This document shows, one piece after another, positions 8,372 through 17,500 of a stretch of DNA of 64,000 nucleotides. Location: positions 61,991-125,990 of the forward strand of contig JAFKKG010000031.1 of the NCBI GenBank assembly GCA_017305715.1, given 5' to 3'. Numbering within the stretch: the stretch's first letter is position 1; the number at the start of each line of letters is the position of its first letter. This DNA is from Hyphomicrobiales bacterium. Lineage in GTDB: Bacteria; Pseudomonadota; Alphaproteobacteria; Rhizobiales; Xanthobacteraceae. The translations under genes and the position numbers were made by a program. Under the pieces are notes generated by a model that worked only from the letters and a program-made list of their open reading frames with translations, ran no database searches and had not been told where the DNA came from.

Positions 8372-9289
8372 ATGATCAAGAACCCTCCGCCATGGCCGAA
8401 CGGGGCACGATGCGCCGTCAGCATCACTTTCGACGAAGATGCCGACAGCATTCTTCATCTCGCCCATCACGCCAGTGCGCATAACCGGGTTGCTGCCATC
8501 TCGATGTTGCGTTACGGACCGGAGATCGGGACGCCGCGGATCGTCGAGATGTATCGCCGGTTCGGCATCCGCCAAACCTTCTTCGTGCCCGCTTGGTGTA
8601 TCGAGCGCTATCCGCAAACCATTGAAACGATCCTCCGTGACGGGCACGAGATCGCGCATCACGGATATCTGCACGAGCATCCGAATGGCCTGCCCGAGGA
8701 AGAGCAGCTCTACTGGCTGCGCCGGGCCAGCGAAGTCATCAAACGCGTGACAGGAAAACATCCGCGCGGGATTCGTGCTCCGACTTACAAATTCTCTGCC
8801 GCAATGCTGGATCATCTGGTGGCGGATGGCTTCGACTACGACGCCTCGCTCATGGGTGATGAAATACCGTATTTGCTGACCAACGGGCGCGGCAGCGTGG
8901 TCGAGCTTCCGACCCACTACGCGGTCGACGACTGGCCGCATTACATGGCCTCGCGCGACTTCAGCTATATCATGCCGGTGAAAGCCCCGTCGCAGGCGAT
9001 GGAGTGCTTTCGCGCCGAATTCGATGCCGCCTGGGAATATGGTGCGCTCTTCGTGCCGGTCTGGCATCCGTTTCTTTCGGGCCGCCTGGCGCGCTGCCAC
9101 GCCATCGCGGAGTTCATCGAATACATGCTCAAGAAAGGCAATGTCTGGTTTGCGCCGATGGAAGAGATCGCGGCGCACGTCCGGCAACTCGTCGCGACCA
9201 AGGCCTGGGAGCCGCGTGTCGACCATCTGCCGCACTATTCCGGTCCGATACCTGAACTGGGCGACGTCGAACCGAGTCTCGCGCACTAG
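8372..9289 (+). CDS. Polysaccharide deacetylase family protein (PuuE allantoinase-like)
   Basis: A 305-residue NodB-fold hydrolase with no signal peptide, so cytoplasmic. The metal/catalytic Asp cluster is TFDEDAD (about 19-25), followed by the histidine motif HEIAHHGYLHEHP and a later ARG-containing motif (RGIRAPTYKFS). Cytoplasmic members of this group with the intro MIKNPPPWPNGAR and a WHPFLSGR segment cleave cyclic amides such as allantoin and not glycans. It lies 23 bp after the first M20 gene with GAGAGGAAAG as ribosome site, so the two are one unit. In this cluster a ring-opening or amide-hydrolysis step is more plausible than glycan deacetylation. Confidence 0.85.
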   Translation: MIKNPPPWPNGARCAVSITFDEDADSILHLAHHASAHNRVAAISMLRYGPEIGTPRIVEMYRRFGIRQTFFVPAWCIERYPQTIETILRDGHEIAHHGYLHEHPNGLPEEEQLYWLRRASEVIKRVTGKHPRGIRAPTYKFSAAMLDHLVADGFDYDASLMGDEIPYLLTNGRGSVVELPTHYAVDDWPHYMASRDFSYIMPVKAPSQAMECFRAEFDAAWEYGALFVPVWHPFLSGRLARCHAIAEFIEYMLKKGNVWFAPMEEIAAHVRQLVATKAWEPRVDHLPHYSGPIPELGDVEPSLAH

Positions 9290-9298
9290 AGCCGTTGC

Positions 9299-9391
9299 CG
9301 TTCCGATTGAATTGGAACGGGGGCTCCAGACTATCTATTTGACGCGTTTTCTTGATGTGAACCGGTCCCCACTTCGCCGGAAAATGCTCTA
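9299..9391. repeat. Dispersed intergenic repeat (Bradyrhizobium type)
   Basis: The block starts with GTTCC/GGAAC arms around GATTGAATT, continues through a TTGACGCGTTTTCTTGA segment and ends in AAAATGCTCTAG. I recognise this pattern from many Bradyrhizobium intergenic regions. It splits the second M20 gene from the deacetylase gene and may carry its own promoter-like TTGACG. Confidence 0.5.
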
Positions 9392-9443
9392 GCGTCCAGC
9401 TTGAGCGAAATCGGAAGAAGACTCATGAAGAAGGAAGCCACGT

Positions 9444-10718
9444 GTGACCTCGATTGCTGAGATCCGACAGACGCTCACGAGCTGGATTGACGTTGACCGT
9501 GACAGCATTCTGCAATTCATGCAGACGCTTGTCCGGGCGCGCTCGCCGAATCCGCCCGGTGACACACGCGAGGTCATGACTCTGGTGCGGTCCTATCTCG
9601 ATGGCCTTGGCATCGACTACGCGATGTTCAACCGCGATCAGACGATGCCGAATCTGGTTGCCGCCCGGACATTCGGTCCAGGCAACAAGCACCTCGTGCT
9701 CAACGGCCATATCGACGTGTTTCCGGTCGAGACGTCCGAAGGTTGGTCGCAGGATCCCTGGGATGGGCGTGTGGAAGGGACGATCTGGGGGCGCGGGAGC
9801 GCAGACATGAAAGTCGGCACCACGGCGTCGATCATGAGCTATGTTTATCTGACGCGTCTTGCAGCGCATTTGGCCGGCAAGCTCACGTTGACGGTCGTTT
9901 CGGAGGAGGAAAGCTTCGGTCCGAATGGGGCTCGTCATCTCTTCGATGCATGTCCCGAGCTGATCCTGGGGACGGCGCTCCTGAACGGCGAGCCGAGCGG
10001 CGCCAGCGTTGTCCGGTTTGGCGAAAAGGGAGCGCTCTGGCTGCGGATGACTGTGCAGACCCCGGGCGGACATGGCGCTTATCCGCACCTCAGCCCGAAT
10101 GCGATCGAGAAGGCGTTCGAACTGATTGGCGACCTGAAGAGACTCTCGGATGTGGAATTCGAGGAGCCTGAGGTGGTCGTCTCGGCACTCGAACGATCGC
10201 GTGAGGAATACGATCGGGCCTATGGCGACGGTGCAAGCGACTTGGCACGAAAGGTGACGATGAACATTGGCACCATTGCGGGGGGATCGCGCGTCAACAT
10301 GATCGCGTCTCGCTGCTCGTTCGATGTCGATATCCGCTTGCCGAATGGCGTGGATGCCGATGACCTCCTCGCGAAAATCGAGGGGTTACGCGATCGGCAT
10401 CAGTTCACCTATGAGGTGATCCTGCTCAACCGGCCCAATTGGACCGATCCGGACTACGAACTGGCGCAGATCGTCACGGAAACCGCCGCGGAGATCACAA
10501 ATATCAGGCCCGTGCCGGCGGTCAGCCTGGGCAATACGGATGCGAGACTCTGGCGATATCGAAAGATCCCATCGGTCGTCTACGGGCCCTCGCCGAAGGG
10601 AATGGGGAGCACGAACGAACACGTCCCGGTGGAGGAGGCGCTGAACGTTGTTCGTTGCCATGTTCTCTCTGCAGCAGCCTATCTCTTCCGTCAAAACGCG
10701 GAGAGATCAAGCGGATGA
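9444..10718 (+). CDS. M20 family metallo-amidohydrolase (ArgE/DapE-like), copy 2
   Basis: A 424-residue paralogue of the enzyme at 7086, similar along its whole length. Ligands His89, Asp91 (LNGHIDVFP), Asp121 (GRGSADMK), Glu155/Glu156 (SEEESFG) and Glu183 (NGEPSG) are present. The C-terminal histidine position is again glycine (Gly388 in GPSPKGMGSTNE). The start is a GTG at 9444 after GAAGGAAG; no ATG in the frame lies close by. The pair may handle successive or alternative acyl substrates in the same route, or form a heterodimer. Confidence 0.87.
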   Translation: MTSIAEIRQTLTSWIDVDRDSILQFMQTLVRARSPNPPGDTREVMTLVRSYLDGLGIDYAMFNRDQTMPNLVAARTFGPGNKHLVLNGHIDVFPVETSEGWSQDPWDGRVEGTIWGRGSADMKVGTTASIMSYVYLTRLAAHLAGKLTLTVVSEEESFGPNGARHLFDACPELILGTALLNGEPSGASVVRFGEKGALWLRMTVQTPGGHGAYPHLSPNAIEKAFELIGDLKRLSDVEFEEPEVVVSALERSREEYDRAYGDGASDLARKVTMNIGTIAGGSRVNMIASRCSFDVDIRLPNGVDADDLLAKIEGLRDRHQFTYEVILLNRPNWTDPDYELAQIVTETAAEITNIRPVPAVSLGNTDARLWRYRKIPSVVYGPSPKGMGSTNEHVPVEEALNVVRCHVLSAAAYLFRQNAERSSG

Positions 10719-10827
10719 AGCGTCAGGATCATGTCCAATTGAGCGTCTGTCCGGGGCGACGCGTCTCAGTCCACCAAAAGAGAACTGAAGGCCGGAGCTC
10801 AGCGCACAGGATTGGCGGGGACGTGAG

Positions 10828-11427
10828 ATGAAGATACACTCGGAAAATCTTACCAGGTCCGAAGCCTATAAGCTGCTGACGGGCGTCGTGGTGCCGCGGC
10901 CGATCGCCTGGATCTCGACGATATCAAACCAGGGACGGTCAAACGTCGCACCATTCAGCTGCTTTACCTTCGTATCCGACGATCCACCCATGATCGGTTT
11001 TAATTGTGGTCTTCGCGACGGCCGGCGCAAGCACACCGCAGCGAATATTCTCGAAACCGGTGAATTCGTGGTCAATATCGTCGACGAGCCACTGCTGGAT
11101 CCGATGCATCGATCGGCGATAGACTATCCCGATGGGATCGACGAAATAGAGCTGCTCGATCTGCCGAGCGTTGGAAGTGACCTGATTGCGCCGCGCCGCA
11201 TCGCGTCGTCGCCCATCAGTCTGGAATGCGTGATGGACCGGACTGTCATCTTCGGTCGATCGGGCGCCGAGTTTATTGTTGGCGAGATCAAGCTGTTTCA
11301 CGTGCGCGACGACCTGCTCAGGAACGGCAAGATAGACTCTGAACAGCTCCGGCCGCTCGCGCGTCTTGCGGGCTCTGTCTATGGAACGCTCGGCGACATC
11401 ATCCGCATCGATCGATCGGAGGTCTGA
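10828..11427 (+). CDS. Flavin reductase family (FMN-binding) protein
   Basis: A 199-residue split-barrel FMN protein. The opening (LTGVVVPRPIAWISTISNQG), the FSCFTFVSDDPPMIGF strand and NFVVNIVDE-like segment are those of the flavin reductase/DIM6 group. Such proteins supply reduced flavin to a two-component monooxygenase or act as oxygen-independent flavoenzymes. The FAD monooxygenase of this cluster should not need a reductase, so a partner oxygenase may be elsewhere, for example an LLM enzyme such as 13463. GGGGACGTGAG precedes the ATG. It is the last gene of the accessory cluster. Confidence 0.85.
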   Translation: MKIHSENLTRSEAYKLLTGVVVPRPIAWISTISNQGRSNVAPFSCFTFVSDDPPMIGFNCGLRDGRRKHTAANILETGEFVVNIVDEPLLDPMHRSAIDYPDGIDEIELLDLPSVGSDLIAPRRIASSPISLECVMDRTVIFGRSGAEFIVGEIKLFHVRDDLLRNGKIDSEQLRPLARLAGSVYGTLGDIIRIDRSEV

Positions 11428-12149
11428 CGGGAAATCTGTTGATGGCCGATGCGCGCGCAAGCGTCGCGCGCCACGGGAAACCGTCGGCGTCGTTTCCGTA
11501 CCGCCAACGCGGCCGTAGTGAACGCCGGTCTCGGGGCGGCCGGGATGCCATCTTCTCCGTTTCCCGGGATGGTCAGTTCTCGCCGAGTACCATCGACCAG
11601 AGCGCAAAAGCCAATGTCAGCACTGGGCTCAGCGGCGGTCAATCTGATCAGGCGCGGCCTCAATGTCCAGCGACTTGTTTCGGGCGCGAGACCCCATATG
11701 GAAAACCTCACCGCCGCGTCGGGGCATTCCTGCGGGCTCAATATTCTAAGCGGCGACTATGTTGAACGAATTCATGGGGTCACCGCCCCGGAGGCTGTGG
11801 GATACGCAACGCACGAGGGCGTTCGTGCACCGCTGTACGCAAGCCCGTCCGGAAAACTGTGCCCGTTCATGAATGGCCGCGTCCCTGGGGCTTGTGATAC
11901 CGACCGGTGAATTTGACGCGAAGCGGAATTCGTTCACGCTCAAACTGAGAGCCACGGCCCGACTTATCTCCGCACAGATTTCCTCCAGGTGACCTGGTGC
12001 TGACAGCGAAAACCCTGGATCGAGGATGCGGTCGTGCCGTGTCCTGCGCCGGCACAATCGGATACCAGCGCCATTAATCCACGCCGCGGCTTGGTGCGGC
12101 AGCATGGAAAGCCAGCCTGTAAGTCGGCGATAGCGCGCTCTGGTGTCAA
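11428..12149. other. Gene-free tract between the catabolic cluster and tRNA-Arg
   Basis: No frame here has convincing coding character or a recognisable domain, and there is no integrase remnant, insertion sequence or terminator I can identify. The tract lies on the 3' side of the tRNA gene, the side on which integrated elements usually accumulate. It may be eroded sequence. Confidence 0.5.
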
Positions 12150-12226
12150 TGGCGCACCCGACACGATTCGAACGTGTGACCTTTGCCTTCGGAGGGCAAC
12201 GCTCTATCCAGCTGAGCTACGGGTGC
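12150..12226 (-). tRNA. tRNA-Arg (anticodon CCG)
   Basis: Read on the minus strand, the 77-nt cloverleaf begins GCACCCGTAGCTCAGCTGGA. It has a 7-bp acceptor stem (GCACCCG/CGGGTGC), D arm with GCTC/GAGC, and anticodon stem TTGCC/GGCAA around loop CTCCGAA, giving anticodon CCG for arginine CGG codons. The T arm is ACACG-TTCGAAT-CGTGT, followed by discriminator G and an encoded CCA (12150-12152). Confidence 0.97.
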
Positions 12227-12409
12227 AACGCCGTTCATTTAGCCGATTGGTCCGGCATCGGCAACGGCCTTTGGGGGCCCTTGCGGCCTTGTCCGAGACT
12301 AAGGTGGCAGGACGCTTTCCCTTGTTATCGGTCAAAAATCTGCGCCGCTCCGCCCGATTGGTGCTAGTCTCGGGGCGTTAATCTTCTCAACCATCGATGG
12401 GGACGTCCG

Positions 12410-12883
12410 ATGTATAAGAAGGTTCTTCTCGCCTATGACGGGTCCGTTGAGGGAAGACGCGCTCTGCGGGAGGGCGCTAAGCTTGCGCAATTGTGCCGTG
12501 CCGAGGTCTTCCTGCTGGCGGTTGTCGAGGTTTCCTCGATCATGACGCCGGAGGCCGGGCTTACCATTCCGATCGAACTGCAGACCGAGGATTACAAGGC
12601 GATCCTGGCCGAAGGCACCGAGCGGTTGAAGTCGGTGGGCTTTTCGCCGACCTCGCGGCTGGAGGTCGGCGACGCCGGACAAAAGATCGCGGAAGTGGCC
12701 GAGGAAATCGGCGCGCATCTCGTGGTCGTCGGCCATCGTCCGCAAGGACCGCTGGCGCGCTGGTTCGGTTCCGTCGGCAGCTATCTGGTCAAGCGGCTGC
12801 GCTGCAGCGTGCTGGTTGGCCAGACCGAGATCAGCGACGCGGATTGGGAACGACTGAAGCCGCCGGCCGAAACGGTGGCCTGA
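12410..12883 (+). CDS. Universal stress protein (UspA family)
   Basis: A 157-residue single Usp domain. The N-terminal strand KKVLLAYDGSVEG carries the ATP-contacting Asp. The nucleotide-binding G-x2-G-x9-G-S motif is recognisable near the C-terminus as VGHRPQGPLARWFGSVGSYL, with one extra spacing residue. ATP-binding Usp proteins act as stress and respiratory-state response factors. GGGGACG lies before the ATG. It is a monocistronic gene running towards the YccF gene, with 12 bp between the stops. Confidence 0.9.
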   Translation: MYKKVLLAYDGSVEGRRALREGAKLAQLCRAEVFLLAVVEVSSIMTPEAGLTIPIELQTEDYKAILAEGTERLKSVGFSPTSRLEVGDAGQKIAEVAEEIGAHLVVVGHRPQGPLARWFGSVGSYLVKRLRCSVLVGQTEISDADWERLKPPAETVA

Positions 12884-12895
12884 AGGCAAATATCG

Positions 12896-13300
12896 CTACG
12901 CCGGAACGATGATCTTGCCGATCGGCCACAGCGCAATGCCGGCAAGCTTGAGATGCGCCCAGGCAAAGGGAATGCCGATGATGGTCACGGCCAGAACGAC
13001 CGCCGTGATGACGTGGGCGATCGCCAGCCACCACCCGGCCAGCACCAGCCAGACGATGTTGCCGATGACGCCGAGCGGCCCGGTGCCGATATCCCGCTCT
13101 CCGGTATAGAGGTCGCGCGACACCGCCTTCTGGCCGAACGGGAACAGCGTGTAGACCGCGATATTGAACGCCGCCCGCGCCCAGGGCAGGCCGATGATGG
13201 TAATGGCCATGATGACAGCGGCGAGTACCCAGCCGGCTGCCATCCATGCGCCGCCCAGCACGATCCAGAGAATATTCAGCAGCAACGAGACCGGTGACAT
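12896..13300 (-). CDS. YccF domain (DUF307) inner-membrane protein
   Basis: A 134-residue membrane protein made of two YccF repeats (about 5-55 and 75-130). Each has the pattern N-x-x-W-[IL]-V-L-x-G-x-W followed by TIIG[LI]P. Four hydrophobic segments are visible. The molecular function is unknown; family members occur as small inner-membrane proteins sometimes next to ion channels. There is no signal peptide. Confidence 0.85.
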   Translation of the reverse strand: MSPVSLLLNILWIVLGGAWMAAGWVLAAVIMAITIIGLPWARAAFNIAVYTLFPFGQKAVSRDLYTGERDIGTGPLGVIGNIVWLVLAGWWLAIAHVITAVVLAVTIIGIPFAWAHLKLAGIALWPIGKIIVPA

Positions 13301-13462
13301 GGTGCCATCTGTAGCGCGCCGGCGGCGCCATTGAAATCGAAAACGGCTTTGGGGGATGCCGATCCGGGCACGGCCGTGCCGGGAACCTGATTGCCGCGGG
13401 CCGTTCAGGCGCTAAACTGCGTTCCACGGTCCGAACAACAATCCTCTCAGGGAGAAGCGTCA

Positions 13463-14542
13463 ATGCGTCCGCTCGAATTCGGCTGGTATCTGCCCACGCA
13501 TGGCGACACCACGGCCTACGGGCTGATGGAGGCGCAGATCGCGGGCTCGCCTGAACTGTGCGATCGCGTGGTGCAGGCGGCGGAGGCGGCCGGCTTCGAT
13601 TATCTGCTGATCCCGGTCGGTTCGACGTGCTGGGAGGCCTGGATATCCGGTGCGTTCATGGCGGCGCGGTCGTCGACCATCAAGCCGCTGATTGCGGCCC
13701 GGCCCGGCTATATCAACCCGGTGCTGCTGGCGAAAATGATCTCGACCTTCGACCAGATGTCGGGCGGCCGGATCTGCATCAATCTGATCGCGGGCCAGAA
13801 CGAGAGCGAGGTCGAAGGCGAGGGCGTGCGTTACGCCAAGGAGGAGCGCTACGCGCTGATGGAGGAAGAAGTCTCGATCCTCAAGGCGCTGTGGACCACG
13901 CGCGGACCGGTGACGTTCGAAGGCAAGTTCCACAAATTGTCGGGTGCGCATATCAGGCCGCGTCCGCTGCAGCAGCCGTTTCCAAGATTCTATCTCGGCG
14001 GCGGCTCGCGCCAGGCCTGGGAATTATCCGCAAGACATTCCGACGTGCATCTGTTCTGGGGCGACCTGCCGGACCGGATCGCGAGCAATATCGCCGAGAT
14101 CAGGCAGATGGCCCGCGCCCATGGCCGCGAAAACGACATCGGCTTCGGCATGCGGCTGCAGGTGATCTGCCGCGAGAATGAAGCGGACGCGTGGGAGGCG
14201 GCCGACCAGCTGGTACGCCACGCCACCGAACGGCAGAAGCAGGATATCAAGACGCTCTACAACAAGTCGGAGGCGAATTTGCGCGTGCAGCAGCTCGCCC
14301 GCGAGCATGGCGACCTGCTGCTGCCGCATCTATGGACCGGTATCACCAAGGTCCGGCCGGGCGCCGGCATCGCCGTCGTCGGCAATCCCGCGCAATGCGC
14401 GGATACGCTGCAGCAATTCATCGATGCCGGCTGCCATTCGTTCTGCCTGTCCGGCTATCTGCACGACGAGGAGGCCGAGCGTTTCGGCCGGCTGATCCGT
14501 CCCATCCTCGCCGAGAACAATCGGAACCGTTGGGCGGCGTAG
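13463..14542 (+). CDS. LLM class flavin-dependent monooxygenase (SsuD alkanesulfonate monooxygenase-like)
   Basis: A 359-residue TIM-barrel oxygenase. The FGWYLPTHGD start, the STIKPLIAARPGYINPVLLAKM strand region, and the GGRICINLIAGQ motif follow SsuD and dimethylsulfone monooxygenase. It needs reduced FMN from a separate reductase. The start at 13463 has AGGGAGAAG upstream; the frame is open further up, but without a ribosome site. There is no sulfonate transporter next to it, so sulfonate is not proven as substrate. The flavin reductase at 10828 is a possible partner. Confidence 0.85.
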   Translation: MRPLEFGWYLPTHGDTTAYGLMEAQIAGSPELCDRVVQAAEAAGFDYLLIPVGSTCWEAWISGAFMAARSSTIKPLIAARPGYINPVLLAKMISTFDQMSGGRICINLIAGQNESEVEGEGVRYAKEERYALMEEEVSILKALWTTRGPVTFEGKFHKLSGAHIRPRPLQQPFPRFYLGGGSRQAWELSARHSDVHLFWGDLPDRIASNIAEIRQMARAHGRENDIGFGMRLQVICRENEADAWEAADQLVRHATERQKQDIKTLYNKSEANLRVQQLAREHGDLLLPHLWTGITKVRPGAGIAVVGNPAQCADTLQQFIDAGCHSFCLSGYLHDEEAERFGRLIRPILAENNRNRWAA

Positions 14543-14566
14543 CGCCGGGCGAGCGGGCATTGCGAG

Positions 14567-17500
14567 TCAGGCCGAGGCGAGTGCGGCGCTGCCGATGCCG
14601 AGCAACGGCCGCAGGTCGGCAGCGGGCCGCGGCTTGCTGAACAGATAGCCCTGCATCTGGGTGCAGCCGAGCTTTTTCAGCAGCGCCTTCTGCTGTTCGG
14701 TTTCGACGCCCTCGGCCGTCGTGATCATGTTGCGGGAAGCTGCGATATTCACCACCGCCTGCACGATCGTTTCCGAGCCATCGACCTCGATATCGCTGAC
14801 GAAGCAGCGGTCGATCTTGATCTTGTCGAACGGGAAGCGCTTCAGATAGCTCAGCGAGGAGAAGCCGGTGCCGAAATCGTCGAGCGCGATGCGGACGCCG
14901 ATGGCGCGGAGTTGGTGCAGGATCGCCAGCGCGGTCTCGTCGTCATGAATCAGGACGGCTTCGGTGATTTCGATTTCCAGCCGGTCCGGCGGCAGGCGGG
15001 AGGAGGCGAGCGCGCCCATGATGCGCAGCGCGAGCGTCTGGGATTTCAACTGGACCGGCGAGACGTTGACGGACAGCCGTACATCGGCCGGCCAGCCGGC
15101 GGCTTCCGCGCATGCGGTCTGCAGCACCCAATCGCCGAGCTCATGGATCAGGCCGATATCCTCCGCCAGCGGGATGAACTCCGCCGGCGAGACCATGCCG
15201 CGCTCGGGATGACGCCAGCGCAGCAGCGCCTCGCAACCGGCCACCGCATCGCTGCCAAGATCGAGCAGCGGCTGATAATGGATCTCGAAGCCGCCGTCGA
15301 CCATCGCCTGGCGCAGGTCCTGCTCCATCGTCAGCCGCGCCTTGGCGCGGGCGTCCATGGCAGGCTCGAAGAAGCGATGGGTGCGGCGGCCTTCGGCCTT
15401 GGCGCCATACATCGCCAGGTCGGCGTTCTTGATCAGCTGGTCGAGATCGGTGCCGTCCTGTGGCGCGAGCGCGATGCCGATCGAGGCGTCGGTCGATAGT
15501 TGGTGGCCGAGACATTGATGGGGCTGCCGGATCGCCTCGTGGATCCGCGACACGAATTCGATGACATCGTCGCGGTCGCCGGCCGCGGTCTGGATCACGG
15601 CGAATTCGTCGCCGCCGAGCCGCGCAATCAGGTCGGCCGGCTTGAGACAGTCCTTGATGCGGGAAGCGACCGCCTTCAGCAGTTCGTCGCCGACATGATG
15701 CCCGAGCGAGTCGTTGATGCCCTTGAATTCGTCGATATCGATATAAAGCAGTGCGAATTGCTCGCCGTCGACGGCCTTCTGCAATTCGCGCTCGATCTGT
15801 TCGCGGAACAGCGCCCGGTTCGGCAGGTCGGTGAGCGCGTCGTAATGCGCCAGATGCGCGATCTTCTCGTTGGCGCGCCGGCGTTCGGTTACGTCATCGA
15901 TGACGTTGATGATGTGGCTGGTCTGGCCCGCCGGATTACGGATTCCGATGCGCCTGGAGGTGATGTACTGCCGGCCCTTTCCCTTGCTTTCCCAGATATG
16001 TTCGTCCTTGAACAGGCCGTCGACGGACTGAATGGATCGATCGTCATCGGCGGTGATGCCGTCGGCGATCGCCTTCGGGAAGATATCGTGGGCGGTCTTG
16101 CCGACGATGAAGTCGCGCGAAACGCCGAACTGGGCTTCCGCTACGCGGTTGGCCAGCAGATAGCGGCGATCATGCGCGTCCTTCACGGTGATCTGCGAGG
16201 GGATGTGATCGATGATCTGGCTCAGGAAGGCGTGGTTGCGGTCGCGCTCCTGCTCGAGCTTGCGACGTTCGGTGATTTCCTCGATCGTGGTGATCCAGCC
16301 GCCATGCGCCAGCGGCCGGCTGATCGTCATGAACGAGCGTCCGTCCGGGCTTTGCACCATGCTGTGCTTGGTCCGCCCTCTTGCGATGCTTTCCAGGATC
16401 GCTGAACAGAAGGTCGAGACGTCGCCGACGAAAGACCCGCAATCCTGGCGATGCTGTATCAGGTCGCGGAAATGGCAGCCCGGCTTTACGATTTCCGGCG
16501 ACAGATTGTACATGTCAATATAGCGCCGGTTGAAGGTGACGATGCGCGCGGATGCGTCGTACATCACCAGGCCGTGGGTCATGTTGTTCAGCGCGGTATC
16601 GAGCCGGTGCCGCTCCGTTTCCAGCCGCTGCTGCGCTTCACGATTCTGCTGCGTGATCTTCCGGATGATCAGGAACAGGATCAGGGCGATGACCGAGGCC
16701 GACAGCGTCGCTGCCGCGACGAGGAATCTGGTTTGCGCATACCAATCGGCGAGTGCAGCGGAAACCGTGTTGGTCGCGACCACGATGATCGGGAAACGAC
16801 TGAGCTGCGCGGCGGATCCGAGCCGGTCCGTATGGTCGATCGGGCTCTGCATGCGCAAAGTCTGCTGGCCGCCCCGGCTCAGCACGCGCTCCAGCAATGG
16901 CGCCGACTTGATTTTTCTCCCGATCAGGTGATCGGCGCGCGGATATCGCGCCAACAGGGTCCCGTCGGCGTGAAACATCGAAACGGCGGCATTGGTTCCG
17001 ATCGCGACGGAAGCAAAGAACTTCATGTAATTGGAAGGGTCGATGCGTCGCGTCATCAGGCCGAGGAAGACACCGTCTTCCCCGGTCAGGCGATGGGCAA
17101 TCACCGTATTGAGTTTGTTGGTGAGAAGGCTTCGAGCCGCCTCGGTCAGAATCGACGGTGATTGCGGATTGAACTTCAAGGTCTTGAAATAGGCGCGCTC
17201 GGAGACGTTGAGCGCCGGCGTCGGCAACGGCCGCGACCACGTGATGATGTCGCCATTCTCGTCGTAAAGCGAAACGTCGCCGAGATAGGACAAAACGCCG
17301 GCCTTGGACAGGAGGATGTCATGCGCCTCCGCACGCGACATCAATTGTCGGAATTCCCGGGGCGAAGCGATGCCGGGAATCCGCAGCCGGGAGATCACGT
17401 CGGCGGCGATGGTGTCGGAGTCCTCGAATTGTTGGTCGAAATGACGGGTGAGCAGCAGAACGGTGTTTTCCAGTTCGCGTTCGCTATTGGTCAGCGCGCG

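Noticed and set aside
2230-11427. Assignment of the cluster to urate/allantoin breakdown
   Set aside because: The hydroxylase and deacetylase types fit, but the M20 enzymes are ArgE/DapE-like and not allantoate amidohydrolase-like, and OHCU decarboxylase and hydroxyisourate hydrolase are missing.
11449-11910. Possible 153-residue gene beside tRNA-Arg
   Set aside because: Mixed low-information sequence, no ribosome site, no family; treated as gene-free.
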